Shown piece after piece: positions 34,852 through 44,403 of a stretch of DNA of 64,000 bases; positions within the stretch are counted from its first letter, which is position 1, and each line of letters begins with the position of its first letter. The position numbers and the translations under genes were made by a program. Origin of the DNA: Staphylococcus edaphicus (GTDB lineage Bacteria > Bacillota > Bacilli > Staphylococcales > Staphylococcaceae); NCBI RefSeq assembly GCF_002614725.1, contig NZ_MRZN01000012.1, positions 1 to 64,000 on the forward strand, read 5' to 3'. Below the pieces are notes generated by a model. That model searched no databases, was not told the DNA's origin, and saw only the letters and a program-made list of their open reading frames with translations.

Positions 34852-37170
34852 TCAATTATAGAACACTTCATTTAATATATCTTTTGTACTACCTTTTTTA
34901 TCATTATTTACTATTCTTTCAATTAAATTTGTATAATCTATTTGCTTAATATTTTTTATTTGCAAAGCCAATTTCTTTTCATCCAATGAAGCAACAGGGA
35001 ATTTTCCTAATTCAAATATATTAAAATAAAAACCCACATCTTTTTGATATGTTTTAGAGTCTTCCTGCAATAAGAAAATTGGTTTGTTTAAATGTGCATA
35101 ATCAAAAATAGTCGAAGAATAATCAGTAATCATTACATCACAAAGCAAGTACAATTCTTGTATATCGACAAATTCATTATAAAAGCAATGAATACGACTA
35201 TCTAACTTATTATATTTAGTTCTTAGTCCACTCTCATTAGGGTGTAATTTCACAATAATTTCATAATTCTCTGGAAGATAGTCTAATAACTTTTTCAAGT
35301 TTATATTAGTTAAATTTTCCCTCTTGCTTTTTCTCCATGTTGGACAAAATAAAATATATTTTTTTTCATTATCTTCTATAAACAAATATTTTCTCTGCAA
35401 TTTTTGCCAATTATTTTCATCATAATTTTCTAATAAGAATTCGTTTCTAGGTGCTCCATATTCTAAGATATTCAAATTCAAATTATTTTCTAATCTAAAA
35501 GCAGATTTAAGTAACATTGAATTTATAGTGGAAGACGATAGTAGATAATCCCATTTTTCCATTCTAGGTTGAAATAATTTATTTTGTAATATTCTTTCTT
35601 TGTCATCCCCTAGATCATTCACCATTTTTTTCAATGGAAAACCGTGCCATGTTTGGATGAATTTTTGATTTTTGTGTTTGTCTACTTTATCCCATGAATT
35701 ACCGTTCATAAATACATATTTACACTTTCTAAAAGTTTCGATGTAATTCTCGCTGCCAAATCTGACAGGTTTAAATCCATAGTTTCTTATTTCAATATCA
35801 ACTAATGAATTTTTTGAACTAACATAAACCTCTTTTTCTCTATACATCTCTTTTATATTCAAAGCAAGGTATTTGGGATCTCCGCTAAAGTTACTCCCAT
35901 GAAATGATTCGATAAACACTTTGTTTTCATCTGGAATTATTTTATCTAGCACTTTTTTATGTAATTTACTTTTTCTAGTACCATAAATTTCTTTTACTTT
36001 CTTGAAGAAATAATCATTTTTTAATAATTTACTGAAAAGTGGTTTTTCTTTCATTCTAGCATACAAAATTTTACCATTATTTAATCTTTCAAGTTGACCT
36101 CGTTTCTGAATCTTATATTTACCAACGGTTTTAACTGGCATTATAGTATATTCATTCTTCGAATTTTCAAAATTCAATAGATATTTATCACTGTAATTAG
36201 AATCTAAAAAATCGTTTTTTAGATTCTCGACATCAACTTTTCTTTTATACTGTGTATATTTTTCGTTAAGCAAAGAAATTAATATTTCACTATCCCTAAT
36301 AATATTTTTTTCTAAAAATTCAACGGCGTAATATTTACTATAAACTTCTTTTAATACTTTATCTTTCCCAGGAAAAATCAAAGCTCTATTACCATTTGCA
36401 ATTGTTTCTAATATTGAATACCCTAATGTTTCGTATGGAGAAGATGATATATAAATATAATTAAGTGGTTCTTTTTGATTAATATGAATGTTGTTTTGCA
36501 AATTATAATATTTAATCAAATTATTATATAAAATTTCAGATGGCCCATATCCGATGATATAAAGCTGAATATCTGTTCTATTAGTATTTTTAACTATATA
36601 ATTAAAAAGTTTAATAACATAAGAAATATCCTTAATACTATCTTCAAATCTTGCCTTAATCAAAAAATTTCTTTTTGTATTTATTTGTCTTGAATTTATA
36701 TGAATATGTTCAGCATTTACATATTGAGAAAACACAGATTCATAATTATATAGTTTTTTAAACTCTCTTTTAATACTTTCTGTACTTACTCTAATGCTAT
36801 CGATGTAATCTAATGCTAAATCTATAGAATCATCAATATATTTTAAAGGCCCATGAATTTCACCAATAATATTAATATCTTTATTATTTTTTTTTATGTC
36901 TCTCGCATATTTAAAAAAAGATTCCCTCGTAATAATTAATAAATCTGCATTAGATATTTCATCTACTCCATTGAATTTCAAAGTAGAAAAATCTTCATTA
37001 TTCAAATCCTCATGAATAATTAAGCTTGTTACGTCAGTTTTTTTAAAATCTTGCGCATTAAAATATTTAATTTTGTGTCCTTTATTCAAAAATGATTTTA
37101 CCAAATTAATATTACTTCTAGACGTTCCTCCTTTTGCAAATATATTAAATCCCAAAATATTAATATTCAT
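34852..37170 (-). CDS. Fusion of a GT4-type glycosyltransferase and a TagF-like glycerophosphotransferase
   Basis: A protein of 772 residues. The N-terminal half (1-330) has the GT4 pattern, with glycine-rich FAKGGTSRSN near residue 12 and the EX7E-like SSPYETLGYSILETIANG near 250. The C-terminal half (about 415-770) is a CDP-glycerol/CDP-ribitol poly-transferase with TWHGFPLKK, LFCPTWR, KLHPNE and DYSSTIFDY (near 683). It should build a glycosylated polyol-phosphate chain at the inner face of the membrane, such as a teichoic acid or capsule. Such fusions occur in other teichoic-acid or capsule loci; the acceptor is unknown. aaggtgag precedes the ATG. Confidence 0.82.
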   Translation of the reverse strand: MNINILGFNIFAKGGTSRSNINLVKSFLNKGHKIKYFNAQDFKKTDVTSLIIHEDLNNEDFSTLKFNGVDEISNADLLIITRESFFKYARDIKKNNKDINIIGEIHGPLKYIDDSIDLALDYIDSIRVSTESIKREFKKLYNYESVFSQYVNAEHIHINSRQINTKRNFLIKARFEDSIKDISYVIKLFNYIVKNTNRTDIQLYIIGYGPSEILYNNLIKYYNLQNNIHINQKEPLNYIYISSSPYETLGYSILETIANGNRALIFPGKDKVLKEVYSKYYAVEFLEKNIIRDSEILISLLNEKYTQYKRKVDVENLKNDFLDSNYSDKYLLNFENSKNEYTIMPVKTVGKYKIQKRGQLERLNNGKILYARMKEKPLFSKLLKNDYFFKKVKEIYGTRKSKLHKKVLDKIIPDENKVFIESFHGSNFSGDPKYLALNIKEMYREKEVYVSSKNSLVDIEIRNYGFKPVRFGSENYIETFRKCKYVFMNGNSWDKVDKHKNQKFIQTWHGFPLKKMVNDLGDDKERILQNKLFQPRMEKWDYLLSSSTINSMLLKSAFRLENNLNLNILEYGAPRNEFLLENYDENNWQKLQRKYLFIEDNEKKYILFCPTWRKSKRENLTNINLKKLLDYLPENYEIIVKLHPNESGLRTKYNKLDSRIHCFYNEFVDIQELYLLCDVMITDYSSTIFDYAHLNKPIFLLQEDSKTYQKDVGFYFNIFELGKFPVASLDEKKLALQIKNIKQIDYTNLIERIVNNDKKGSTKDILNEVFYN

Positions 37171-37382
37171 TATCTCACCTTTAATTCATTAATTTTTCAT
37201 TTATTTCAGTAATACACCTATATTATATTTATATTGTCCCCTCAAATAAATATAAACTATATTTATTATACTGTAACCATTAATTTAAATCTATATTTTT
37301 TCAATAATTTTAATAAAGGGTTTACTTATGCATATATTTTATAATTAATTTTAATATCCTTTCATTTATATGAAATCGCAAA

Positions 37383-37410
37383 AAAGCGTGTAACAAAAGT
37401 TACACGCTTT
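37383..37410 (-). terminator. Terminator of the GNAT gene pair
   Basis: A perfect 12-bp stem (37383-37394 with 37399-37410) and a T-run on the minus strand, just after the acetyltransferase stop codon. Confidence 0.9.
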
Positions 37411-37431
37411 ACATTCTAATACCTTATTCAC

Positions 37432-37938
37432 TTATGCGATTTCAATTTGAAAACGGCGAACGACTGTACCATCTTCAAGTGTAGATGATTCAATTTCTTC
37501 GCCACCGTTATGTTGAATCACGGCTGCTGATGCTTTATTATCTTCTGTACATGTTACTAATGCTTCTTGAACACCAATTCTTGATAAATAATCTAATGAT
37601 TTTTTCAAGATTTTATTGCCATATCCTTTTCCACGATGTTTCTTACGAATACCATAGCCAACATGGCCGCCAATTGTTTTAAGCTTCTCGTTTAAATTAT
37701 GACGAATATTCGCTGCACCAATAATTTCATCGTCATCAATCAAGAATAATGTCGTATTATCCACTGATTCATCATGTGATTTGTTATCTGCCAATTCATG
37801 TACTAACTCTTCAAAATTATTATATTTCGTGATATTCGTAATGGTAGGTACAATTGTTTCATCATCGTCGATCCATTCTCTCATATAATCACAATACATC
37901 AATTCGTCACCCATTGTTAACTCTCTAAATTCAACCAT
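37432..37938 (-). CDS. GNAT-family N-acetyltransferase
   Basis: An acetyl-CoA-dependent transferase of 168 residues. The acetyl-CoA-binding motif A (VGYGIRKKHRGKGYGNKIL, near residue 95) is intact and the C-terminal beta-strand region is present. Unlike RimJ-type enzymes it begins with an acidic segment. It lies 24 bp after a second GNAT gene on the same strand. Substrate unknown. Confidence 0.85.
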   Translation of the reverse strand: MVEFRELTMGDELMYCDYMREWIDDDETIVPTITNITKYNNFEELVHELADNKSHDESVDNTTLFLIDDDEIIGAANIRHNLNEKLKTIGGHVGYGIRKKHRGKGYGNKILKKSLDYLSRIGVQEALVTCTEDNKASAAVIQHNGGEEIESSTLEDGTVVRRFQIEIA

Positions 37939-37962
37939 GTTGACACTCCTTCCTTTCTTGAC

Positions 37963-38535
37963 TTACATTTGTAAATCATCATCGTGTGTATTGAGATAAT
38001 ACACATAGTGATCCGTCCATTGTTCGTTTTCAAAAATAAAACCTTTACGCACACATTCAAACTGAAAGCCTAATTTCTCAATTAATTGTATAGAAGGTAT
38101 ATTATCTAAATTAATGTGTGCCTCAATTCTATGAAAATGTAACGTGTCCCGCGTTTGTTTCACTAATTCTGTTAAGGCTTCATAGGCATAACCATGGCGC
38201 CAATATTGATTATGAATAAAGTAACCAATCTCTGCCCATTGAAAATTGTCTCGACTTAAGTTCTTAATATTGAGCATTCCTAAATGTCGATGTGCTTTAT
38301 CAAAAATACCAAATATATATAAATCATCTGCTTCAATCGCTTGTTGCTGTCTTGTAATGAGCGCCGAAAACCAAGGTTCTGTAGCATCTGACATATCTAC
38401 TTGCCCTTTGTCGTGTCTATATTGTGAAGGCCTCCTATTTACAAAACCATTTAACCATGATTCGTAATCTTTTTCTTCCAACGGTCTAATGATAAGACGT
38501 TGTGTAGTGAAATGCAACCCTAAATTATTATGCAT
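37963..38535 (-). CDS. GNAT-family acetyltransferase, RimJ/RimL type
   Basis: A protein of 190 residues with the RimJ/L start (TTQRLIIRPLEEKDYESW) and acetyl-CoA-binding segment (EIGYFIHNQYWRHGYAYEAL, near 107). These modify protein N-termini or small molecules. It precedes the other GNAT gene with a 24-bp gap, so the two are probably co-transcribed. The ATG follows aagggga. Confidence 0.87.
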   Translation of the reverse strand: MHNNLGLHFTTQRLIIRPLEEKDYESWLNGFVNRRPSQYRHDKGQVDMSDATEPWFSALITRQQQAIEADDLYIFGIFDKAHRHLGMLNIKNLSRDNFQWAEIGYFIHNQYWRHGYAYEALTELVKQTRDTLHFHRIEAHINLDNIPSIQLIEKLGFQFECVRKGFIFENEQWTDHYVYYLNTHDDDLQM

Positions 38536-38704
38536 TTAAAATCCCCTTATAATATTCATTCAGCAAACTTATTTTCAATCATTAAGTGATAAAATTCAAC
38601 GTCATTCCTCATCCCTCTGTGCGATATATCTCGCTTTATCCTTATACCTATTCATAACCTCTTTATCATGCATTAAAACTTTATTTACAGGGTATATATA
38701 TAAT

Positions 38705-38718
38705 TGAAAGCGCTAACA
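38705..38718 (+). promoter_or_regulatory. Perfect cre site upstream of a small membrane protein
   Basis: TGAAAGCGCTAACA fits the CcpA operator at every position. It lies about 77 bp before the 38796 gene and 170 bp before the divergent GNAT gene, so it could control either, the nearer being more likely. Confidence 0.75.
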
Positions 38719-38795
38719 AATATAACTTTAAATTATATATTATTTAATATGATCACACATAAGCCAATGGAGATTTTGTATCTTAGGAGGTTTTT

Positions 38796-39251
38796 ATGAT
38801 GAACAATAGTAATGCTTCAAAAATTTTCTTCACTTTTTTTGGTATTTTGTCATGGTTATCAACTGTAATTCTATTCATTTTACCGACATTGTCACCTTAT
38901 CAAGATTACATTAAAACACAAGGCGGCATGTCAACAAGTTGGATTATTGTGTTACTCGCATTTATAACGCTGTTTTACATTGCTATCTTAATCATGGATA
39001 TCTACAGTCCGTTAACAACACAAGTAATACAGTTTGTATTGTTAACGGTAGTAATCGTGTGTGCAATACCATCTATTACTGCATTTGTTCTTGCTTCATT
39101 TGTAGTAGACATTAGTATTATCGAAATCTTTATACCGATTGTGCTGATTATTTTAGCCAGCATGTTACACATTTTATGGTTTGCGATACCATTTATGCAA
39201 AACAAAGAAAATCGTGAAGCTAAACAAGTACGAAAAAATCCATTTAAATAA
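38796..39251 (+). CDS. Four-segment membrane protein of unknown function
   Basis: A protein of 151 residues with four hydrophobic segments (about 9-30, 46-68, 74-98 and 104-130) and a basic C-terminus. aggagg stands before the ATG; a second ATG is in the next codon. A perfect cre site upstream suggests carbon-catabolite control. No family recognised. Confidence 0.8.
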   Translation: MMNNSNASKIFFTFFGILSWLSTVILFILPTLSPYQDYIKTQGGMSTSWIIVLLAFITLFYIAILIMDIYSPLTTQVIQFVLLTVVIVCAIPSITAFVLASFVVDISIIEIFIPIVLIILASMLHILWFAIPFMQNKENREAKQVRKNPFK

Positions 39252-39273
39252 TGAAACTTTTGTTAATCACTAT

Positions 39274-39323
39274 ACTAACCTACGATAGCGGATATTCACC
39301 GTACCATCGTAGGTTAGTTTGCG
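39274..39323. terminator. Terminator between convergent genes
   Basis: A perfect 13-bp stem (39274-39286 with 39306-39318) with T-rich sequence on the plus side. It probably serves both neighbours. Confidence 0.88.
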
Positions 39324-39353
39324 TTATAGTCATTGATAAATATCGGTATAGTA

Positions 39354-39842
39354 TTAAATAATATCCACTAATATCATCTTCACGATTTCATTTTCAGACA
39401 TTGCTTGAGAAATACATTTCTCATTCTTTACACCTAGCACGTCATTTTTTAAAAACCAATTTGCCATAGCTTCTGGCCCAAAATCCGTGTCTGGTTTCAA
39501 ATTATGTCTCCTTACAGTTTCTTGAAATGATAGGTTGAAGTAATAGGTATGTGTTTCTACATTCATTTGGTTCATTAAGTTATCAATCATTGAACCATAT
39601 TTGCTCTTATTTAAAATGCCTTCTAAAATGACATAATCGCAATGGACAATACCATAATTTACAATATCTTCTATAAGCTGAATTGCTAGGTTATTAGGTT
39701 GGTCTCTAACGTTTAATATATTACGGCGTATTTCATCTTGGCCAACTAACATCACACCCGCCCCTAACACGTGTTGCAGTAGTTGTGCAACTGTCGACTT
39801 TCCACTGCCAGAATTCCCTCTAATAATAATTAACTTGGCCAT
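39354..39842 (-). CDS. P-loop nucleotide kinase-like protein
   Basis: A protein of 162 residues beginning MAKLIIIRGNSGSGKSTVA, whose Walker A is GNSGSGKST. It resembles uridine-kinase-like and zeta-toxin-like AAA_33 proteins. The ATG at 39842 is preceded by gggagtga at a good distance, better than a start 15 bp upstream. The phosphorylated substrate is unknown; no antitoxin gene is adjacent. Confidence 0.85.
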   Translation of the reverse strand: MAKLIIIRGNSGSGKSTVAQLLQHVLGAGVMLVGQDEIRRNILNVRDQPNNLAIQLIEDIVNYGIVHCDYVILEGILNKSKYGSMIDNLMNQMNVETHTYYFNLSFQETVRRHNLKPDTDFGPEAMANWFLKNDVLGVKNEKCISQAMSENEIVKMILVDII

Positions 39843-39970
39843 ATGCTTCACTCCCATATTATAAATTATCTACATTATATAAAATAAAAACGTTCGCAGA
39901 CAATCGTCTCCGAACGCTTTCTTATGGTATGTGTACTTTAATATCAAATCCGTGTTTCTTATTTTACGCT

Positions 39971-41161
39971 TTACTTAATGGTACCTAGTTCTTTACCAAC
40001 TTTTTCAAACGCTGCTAAAGCTTGGTCTAACATCTCTTTCGTATGTGCAGCTGTTGGCATATTACGTACACGACCTGTGCCTTTAGGAACAGTTGGGAAC
40101 ACGATTGATTTCACGTAAACGCCTTCGTCTTTCAAGCGACTACTAAATGCTTGTGTCTCTTTCTCATCGCCGATAATAACAGGTGTAATTGGAGATTCAG
40201 AATTTCCAATATCAAAGCCTAATTTTTTCAAACCGTCTTTTAGGTAATTACCATTTTCCCAAAGTTTATCATGTAATTCTGTAGATGCCATTAATTTTTT
40301 CACGGCTTCTGTAATTGCTTTTGTGTCTCCTGGTGCTAATGAAGTGGAGAATAAGAATGGTCTTGATTGTGCTTTCAACCAATCAATCAGTGACTGTGTA
40401 CCTGCTACATAACCACCAACGACACCAATTGCTTTAGATAATGTACCGATTTGGAAATCAATTTTGTCTTGTAAACCAAAGTGTTTAACCGTACCAGCAC
40501 CTTTACCCATTACACCAGAACCATGAGCATCATCAACATATGTGATTAAGCCAAATTCTTCAGCAATTTCCACTATTTCTGGTAATTTTGCAACATCGCC
40601 ATCCATACTGAAAACGCCATCTGTAATATACATCACTTTATTATATTGTCCTGATTCTACTGCTTCTTTTGCTTTAGCTCGTAAATCTTCCATATCTGAA
40701 TGGTTTACACGAATAATCTTCGCTTTAGACAAACGACATCCATCAATGATAGAAGCGTGATTTAACTCATCAGATAGAATCGCATCATTTTTATTCATAA
40801 CAGCTGAAATAGCGGCCATGTTACAGTTGAATCCTGATTGATATGCAATGGCTGCTTCTGTACCTTTAAATTCAGCAAGCGTTTTCTCTAATTCATCATG
40901 CACATCTAACGTACCATTGATAGAACGCACAGCACCAGCACCTACACCATGTGTATCGATTGCGTCTTTTGCTGCTTGTTTCAAGTCTTCGTTTGTTGCT
41001 AGTCCTAAATAGTTATTTGAAGATAAGTTAACATAATTTTTCCCATTGATTGTAATCTCCGGCCCATTGGCACCTTCAATTGTATCTATCTCATTATATA
41101 AACCGTTATCCTTTAAATATTGAATATTTTCATCTAAAAAGCCATGTAGTGATTGAACCAC
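39971..41161 (-). CDS. kbl: Glycine C-acetyltransferase (2-amino-3-ketobutyrate CoA ligase)
   Basis: A PLP enzyme of 396 residues that splits 2-amino-3-ketobutyrate with CoA into glycine and acetyl-CoA, in threonine breakdown. The PLP lysine is in TLSKAIG (near residue 240), with [11 protein letters not shown] before it. The start is GTG at 41161, behind aagggggac. The order kbl, M20 amidohydrolase, tuf, fusA is as I recall in S. aureus, so this gene marks the edge of the conserved block. Confidence 0.95.
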   Translation of the reverse strand: MVQSLHGFLDENIQYLKDNGLYNEIDTIEGANGPEITINGKNYVNLSSNNYLGLATNEDLKQAAKDAIDTHGVGAGAVRSINGTLDVHDELEKTLAEFKGTEAAIAYQSGFNCNMAAISAVMNKNDAILSDELNHASIIDGCRLSKAKIIRVNHSDMEDLRAKAKEAVESGQYNKVMYITDGVFSMDGDVAKLPEIVEIAEEFGLITYVDDAHGSGVMGKGAGTVKHFGLQDKIDFQIGTLSKAIGVVGGYVAGTQSLIDWLKAQSRPFLFSTSLAPGDTKAITEAVKKLMASTELHDKLWENGNYLKDGLKKLGFDIGNSESPITPVIIGDEKETQAFSSRLKDEGVYVKSIVFPTVPKGTGRVRNMPTAAHTKEMLDQALAAFEKVGKELGTIK

Positions 41162-41246
41162 TGCAAGTCCCCCTTTGAATTATCATAGTTTTCAACTTAA
41201 TCATAACCTATTTTTATAGTTGTGGAAAGTAGAATTATAATATAGT

Positions 41247-41260
41247 AGAAAGCGTTTCCT
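41247..41260. promoter_or_regulatory. cre-like site between kbl and the amidohydrolase
   Basis: The 14 bases match the CcpA operator with one mismatch. The site lies about 90 bp upstream of each of the two divergent genes and could control either. Confidence 0.6.
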
Positions 41261-41311
41261 ACAATTTAATATATATGTTAACCATTGTACTTACAGTTGA
41301 CACATGTAAAG

Positions 41312-41320
41312 TGATATAAT
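41312..41320 (+). promoter_or_regulatory. Extended -10 promoter of the amidohydrolase gene
   Basis: TGATATAAT is an extended -10 element (TGnTATAAT). A TTGACA at 41297-41302 is only 12 bp away, too close to act as its -35. Transcription would start near 41327, which excludes the in-frame GTG at 41323 as the start codon. Confidence 0.7.
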
Positions 41321-41352
41321 AGGTGAAAATGCTTAAGGAAGAAGGGTTGAAG

Positions 41353-42531
41353 TTGTTTGATTGGTTTCAACTAGCACAACAAAAAGAAAGTAGGATGGTG
41401 CAAGTACGACGTTATCTGCACCAATATCCAGAATTATCATTTGAAGAGCATCACACACATGACTTTATAATGAACCAATTGAGTCAATTATCTTGTGAGA
41501 TACGTACACCAGTAGGACGTAATGGCATAGTCGCGACATTCAAAGGCCGTGGAGATGGTCCTACTATCGCCTTACGTGCAGACTTTGACGCTTTACCGAT
41601 AGATGAATTAACAGATGTACCCTATAAATCAAAAAATCCAGGTGCTATGCATGCTTGTGGTCATGACGGCCATACAGCAATTTTACTTGGTGTTGCAGAA
41701 ATCATTGAAAATCATTTAGCCTCATTAAATGGCAATGTCGTATTGATCTTCCAATACGGTGAGGAAATTATGCCAGGTGGTTCACAAGAGATGATTGATG
41801 ATGGCTGTTTAAACAATGTAGACAAAATCTATGGCAATCATTTATGGACAGGTTATCCGACAGGTATGATATATTCACGACCTGGCGCGATGATGGCATC
41901 ACCAGATGAGTTTAATATTACAATTCAGGGTAAAGGCGGCCATGGTGCTAAACCACATGAAACGATTGATCCGGTAGTCATTATGGCTGAATTCATTATG
42001 AGTGCTCAAAAGATTGTATCTCGTACGATTGATCCTGTTAAACAAGCGGTCATCAGCTTTGGTATGGTTCAGGCAGGTTCGGCAGATAATATTATTCCAG
42101 ACACCGCTTTTTGTAAAGGCACCGTTCGTACATTTGATACAGAAGTACAAAGCCATGTTATGACTAAAATGGAAAAATTATTACAAGGTTTAGCTGTCGC
42201 AAACGATATTACTTATACCTTCAATTATATTAAAGGTTACTTGCCTGTACACAATCATCCAAATAACTATGAAATTGTGAAGCAGGCTGCTAACGACATG
42301 AATTTACGTTTCTATGAATCAGAGTTAATGATGATCGGTGAAGATTTCTCACACTATTTAAAAGTTCGTCCAGGGGCCTTCTTTTTAACTGGTTGCGGAA
42401 ATCCAGAAAAAGATACAACACATCCTCATCATAGTCCTAGCTTCAATATAGATGAAAAAGCAATGAAATATGCAACATGTGAATTTCTAAAAATTCTTGA
42501 ACTTGAAAACGTAATTATTAAAGCACCTTAG
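41353..42531 (+). CDS. M20D-family amidohydrolase (N-acyl amino acid / hippurate hydrolase type)
   Basis: A dinuclear metal peptidase-like enzyme of 392 residues. The metal and catalytic block HACGHDGHTA is near residue 97, with GEEIMPGG (the general-base glutamate) near residue 137 and a dimerisation domain in the middle. The TTG at 41353 follows aagaaggg and fits the promoter; GTG and ATG codons at 41323-41331 lie at the transcription start. Its last codons and stop lie within the first hairpin of the 42.5-kb repeat. The acylated substrate is unknown. Confidence 0.9.
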   Translation: MFDWFQLAQQKESRMVQVRRYLHQYPELSFEEHHTHDFIMNQLSQLSCEIRTPVGRNGIVATFKGRGDGPTIALRADFDALPIDELTDVPYKSKNPGAMHACGHDGHTAILLGVAEIIENHLASLNGNVVLIFQYGEEIMPGGSQEMIDDGCLNNVDKIYGNHLWTGYPTGMIYSRPGAMMASPDEFNITIQGKGGHGAKPHETIDPVVIMAEFIMSAQKIVSRTIDPVKQAVISFGMVQAGSADNIIPDTAFCKGTVRTFDTEVQSHVMTKMEKLLQGLAVANDITYTFNYIKGYLPVHNHPNNYEIVKQAANDMNLRFYESELMMIGEDFSHYLKVRPGAFFLTGCGNPEKDTTHPHHSPSFNIDEKAMKYATCEFLKILELENVIIKAP

Positions 42532-42789
42532 TCATTTTATGACTTAGGTGCTTTTATGCATGAGCTTTAGCTCAGGTATACCTTAGTAACCTTAGTCATT
42601 TTATGACTTAGGTGCTTTTATGCATGAGCTTTAGCTCAGGTATACCTTAGTAACCTTAGTCATTTTATGACTTAGGTGCTTTTATGCATGAGCTTTAGCT
42701 CAAGTATACCTTACTAACCTTAGTATTACTTTCAGCTATACTGAATTAGTAATACTTATGCATGTGCGAAAGCATATGTATACCTCTTA
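42526..42789. repeat. Composite tandem hairpin repeat, 64-bp period (locus 1)
   Basis: Three near-identical 64-bp units start at 42526, 42590 and 42654; a diverged fourth starts at 42718. Each regular unit holds a hairpin (gtca-tttta-tgac) and a second hairpin around tgagctttagctca, ending in gtatacc. The fourth has a different hairpin (agtattact / agtaatact) and ends atgcatgtgcg...gtatacc. The same architecture recurs at 59153-59387. The first hairpin doubles as the amidohydrolase terminator. Confidence 0.93.
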
Positions 42790-42946
42790 AAATCATACTA
42801 ACCACAATAGAGTTTCTGAAATATGAGTCAGGGGTACTACTTTTTTAGCGATTTTTATATAAATACACTTCCCCAGAATTATACCTCTATCTATTTATTA
42901 AAATGAAAAGCCATCCACTATACGGAAAGCTTTTCTTCATACAAAA

Positions 42947-42968
42947 AAAGCCTCCCGAAGGAGGCTTT
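42947..42968 (-). terminator. Terminator of tuf
   Basis: A perfect 9-bp stem (42947-42955 with 42960-42968) with a 4-base loop, and A's on the left that give a T-run on the minus strand. It lies 30 bp after the tuf stop codon. Confidence 0.93.
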
Positions 42969-42997
42969 AAAATTCTATTCAAAGATAGAAATTAATA

Positions 42998-44185
42998 TTA
43001 TTTGTTGATTACAGTAACAACGCCTGATCCAACAGTACGTCCACCTTCACGGATAGAGAAACGTGTACCGTCTTCAATAGCGATTGGAGAAATTAATTCA
43101 ACTTCCATTTCAACGTTATCGCCAGGCATAACCATTTCAGTACCTTCTGGTAAGTTAACAACACCAGTTACGTCAGTAGTACGGAAATAGAATTGTGGGC
43201 GGTAGTTAGTGAAGAATGGTGTATGACGGCCACCTTCATCTTTAGATAAAACGTAAACATCCGCTTTGAATTTTGTATGTGGTGTAATAGTACCAGGAGC
43301 AGCTAAAACTTGACCACGTTGTACGTCATCACGTGAAACACCACGTAATAATGCACCAATGTTGTCACCAGCTTCAGCGTAGTCTAATAATTTACGGAAC
43401 ATTTCTACACCAGTAACAGTTGTTTTGCTTGAATCTTCTTGCATACCAATGATTTCAACTTCTTCACCGACTTTGATTTGACCACGTTCAACACGGCCTG
43501 TAGCAACAGTACCACGACCAGTGATTGAGAATACGTCCTCAACTGGCATCATGAATGGTTTGTCAGAATCACGTTCTGGTGTTGGAATGAAGTCATCAAC
43601 AGCTTGCATTAAGTCTAAGATTTTTTGCTCATAGTCAGCATCGCCTTCTAAAGCTTTTAATGCAGAACCAGAGATTACAGGTACATCGTCACCTGGGAAG
43701 TCATATTCGCTTAATAAGTCACGAACTTCCATTTCTACTAATTCTAATAATTCTTCATCGTCAACCATGTCAACTTTGTTTAAGAATACAACTAATGCTG
43801 GAACACCAACGTTACGTGATAAAAGAATGTGTTCACGAGTTTGTGGCATTGGGCCATCAGCAGCAGATACTACTAAGATAGCTCCGTCCATTTGTGCAGC
43901 ACCAGTGATCATGTTTTTAACATAGTCAGCGTGACCTGGGCAGTCAACGTGAGCATAGTGACGTTTGTCAGTAGTATACTCGATGTGTGAAGTATTAATT
44001 GTAATACCACGTTCTTTTTCTTCTGGAGCGTTGTCAATCATGTCATATGATTGTGCTACAGAGTCACCATTTTTTGCTAATACAGTTGCGATAGCAGCTG
44101 TTAAAGTAGTTTTACCATGGTCAACGTGACCAATAGTACCAATATTGGCATGTTCTTTTGAGCGGTCAAATTTTTCTTTAGCCAT
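42998..44185 (-). CDS. tuf: Elongation factor Tu
   Basis: Brings aminoacyl-tRNA to the ribosome as a GTPase. Its 395 residues are colinear with the staphylococcal protein. GTP-binding motifs GHVDHGKT (residues 19-26), DCPGHADY (near 80) and NKVD (near 136) are all intact. It is the last gene of the str operon (rpsL-rpsG-fusA-tuf) on the minus strand and has a strong terminator. Confidence 0.98.
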   Translation of the reverse strand: MAKEKFDRSKEHANIGTIGHVDHGKTTLTAAIATVLAKNGDSVAQSYDMIDNAPEEKERGITINTSHIEYTTDKRHYAHVDCPGHADYVKNMITGAAQMDGAILVVSAADGPMPQTREHILLSRNVGVPALVVFLNKVDMVDDEELLELVEMEVRDLLSEYDFPGDDVPVISGSALKALEGDADYEQKILDLMQAVDDFIPTPERDSDKPFMMPVEDVFSITGRGTVATGRVERGQIKVGEEVEIIGMQEDSSKTTVTGVEMFRKLLDYAEAGDNIGALLRGVSRDDVQRGQVLAAPGTITPHTKFKADVYVLSKDEGGRHTPFFTNYRPQFYFRTTDVTGVVNLPEGTEMVMPGDNVEMEVELISPIAIEDGTRFSIREGGRTVGSGVVTVINK

Positions 44186-44365
44186 TATAAAATCTCTCCT
44201 ATTCGTTAGAAAATAAATTTTTAAAATTATCTCTCATGACAGTTTCTCACCATCATGAGAAGATTGTCTGTTTTTTTGGTATAAAGGACTATATAGTTCC
44301 TTTATAATGCATTTTTCCCAAAAAATCAATTTATAAAACTACAAGCTACATAATTAAGCTTTACA

Positions 44366-44396
44366 TGTATTGTACAGACAGTTGTCGTACAATACA
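44366..44396 (-). other. Perfect 10-bp hairpin between fusA and tuf
   Basis: The arms 44366-44375 and 44387-44396 are perfectly complementary. There is no T-run on the transcribed strand, so it is more likely a processing or stability structure than a terminator. It begins just after the fusA stop codon. Confidence 0.6.
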
Positions 44397-44403
44397 AGTT
44401 TAA

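Noticed and set aside
42526..42789. A CRISPR array or rho-independent terminator only
   Set aside because: The period is constant with no variable spacers, and the second hairpin and diverged last unit go beyond a simple terminator.
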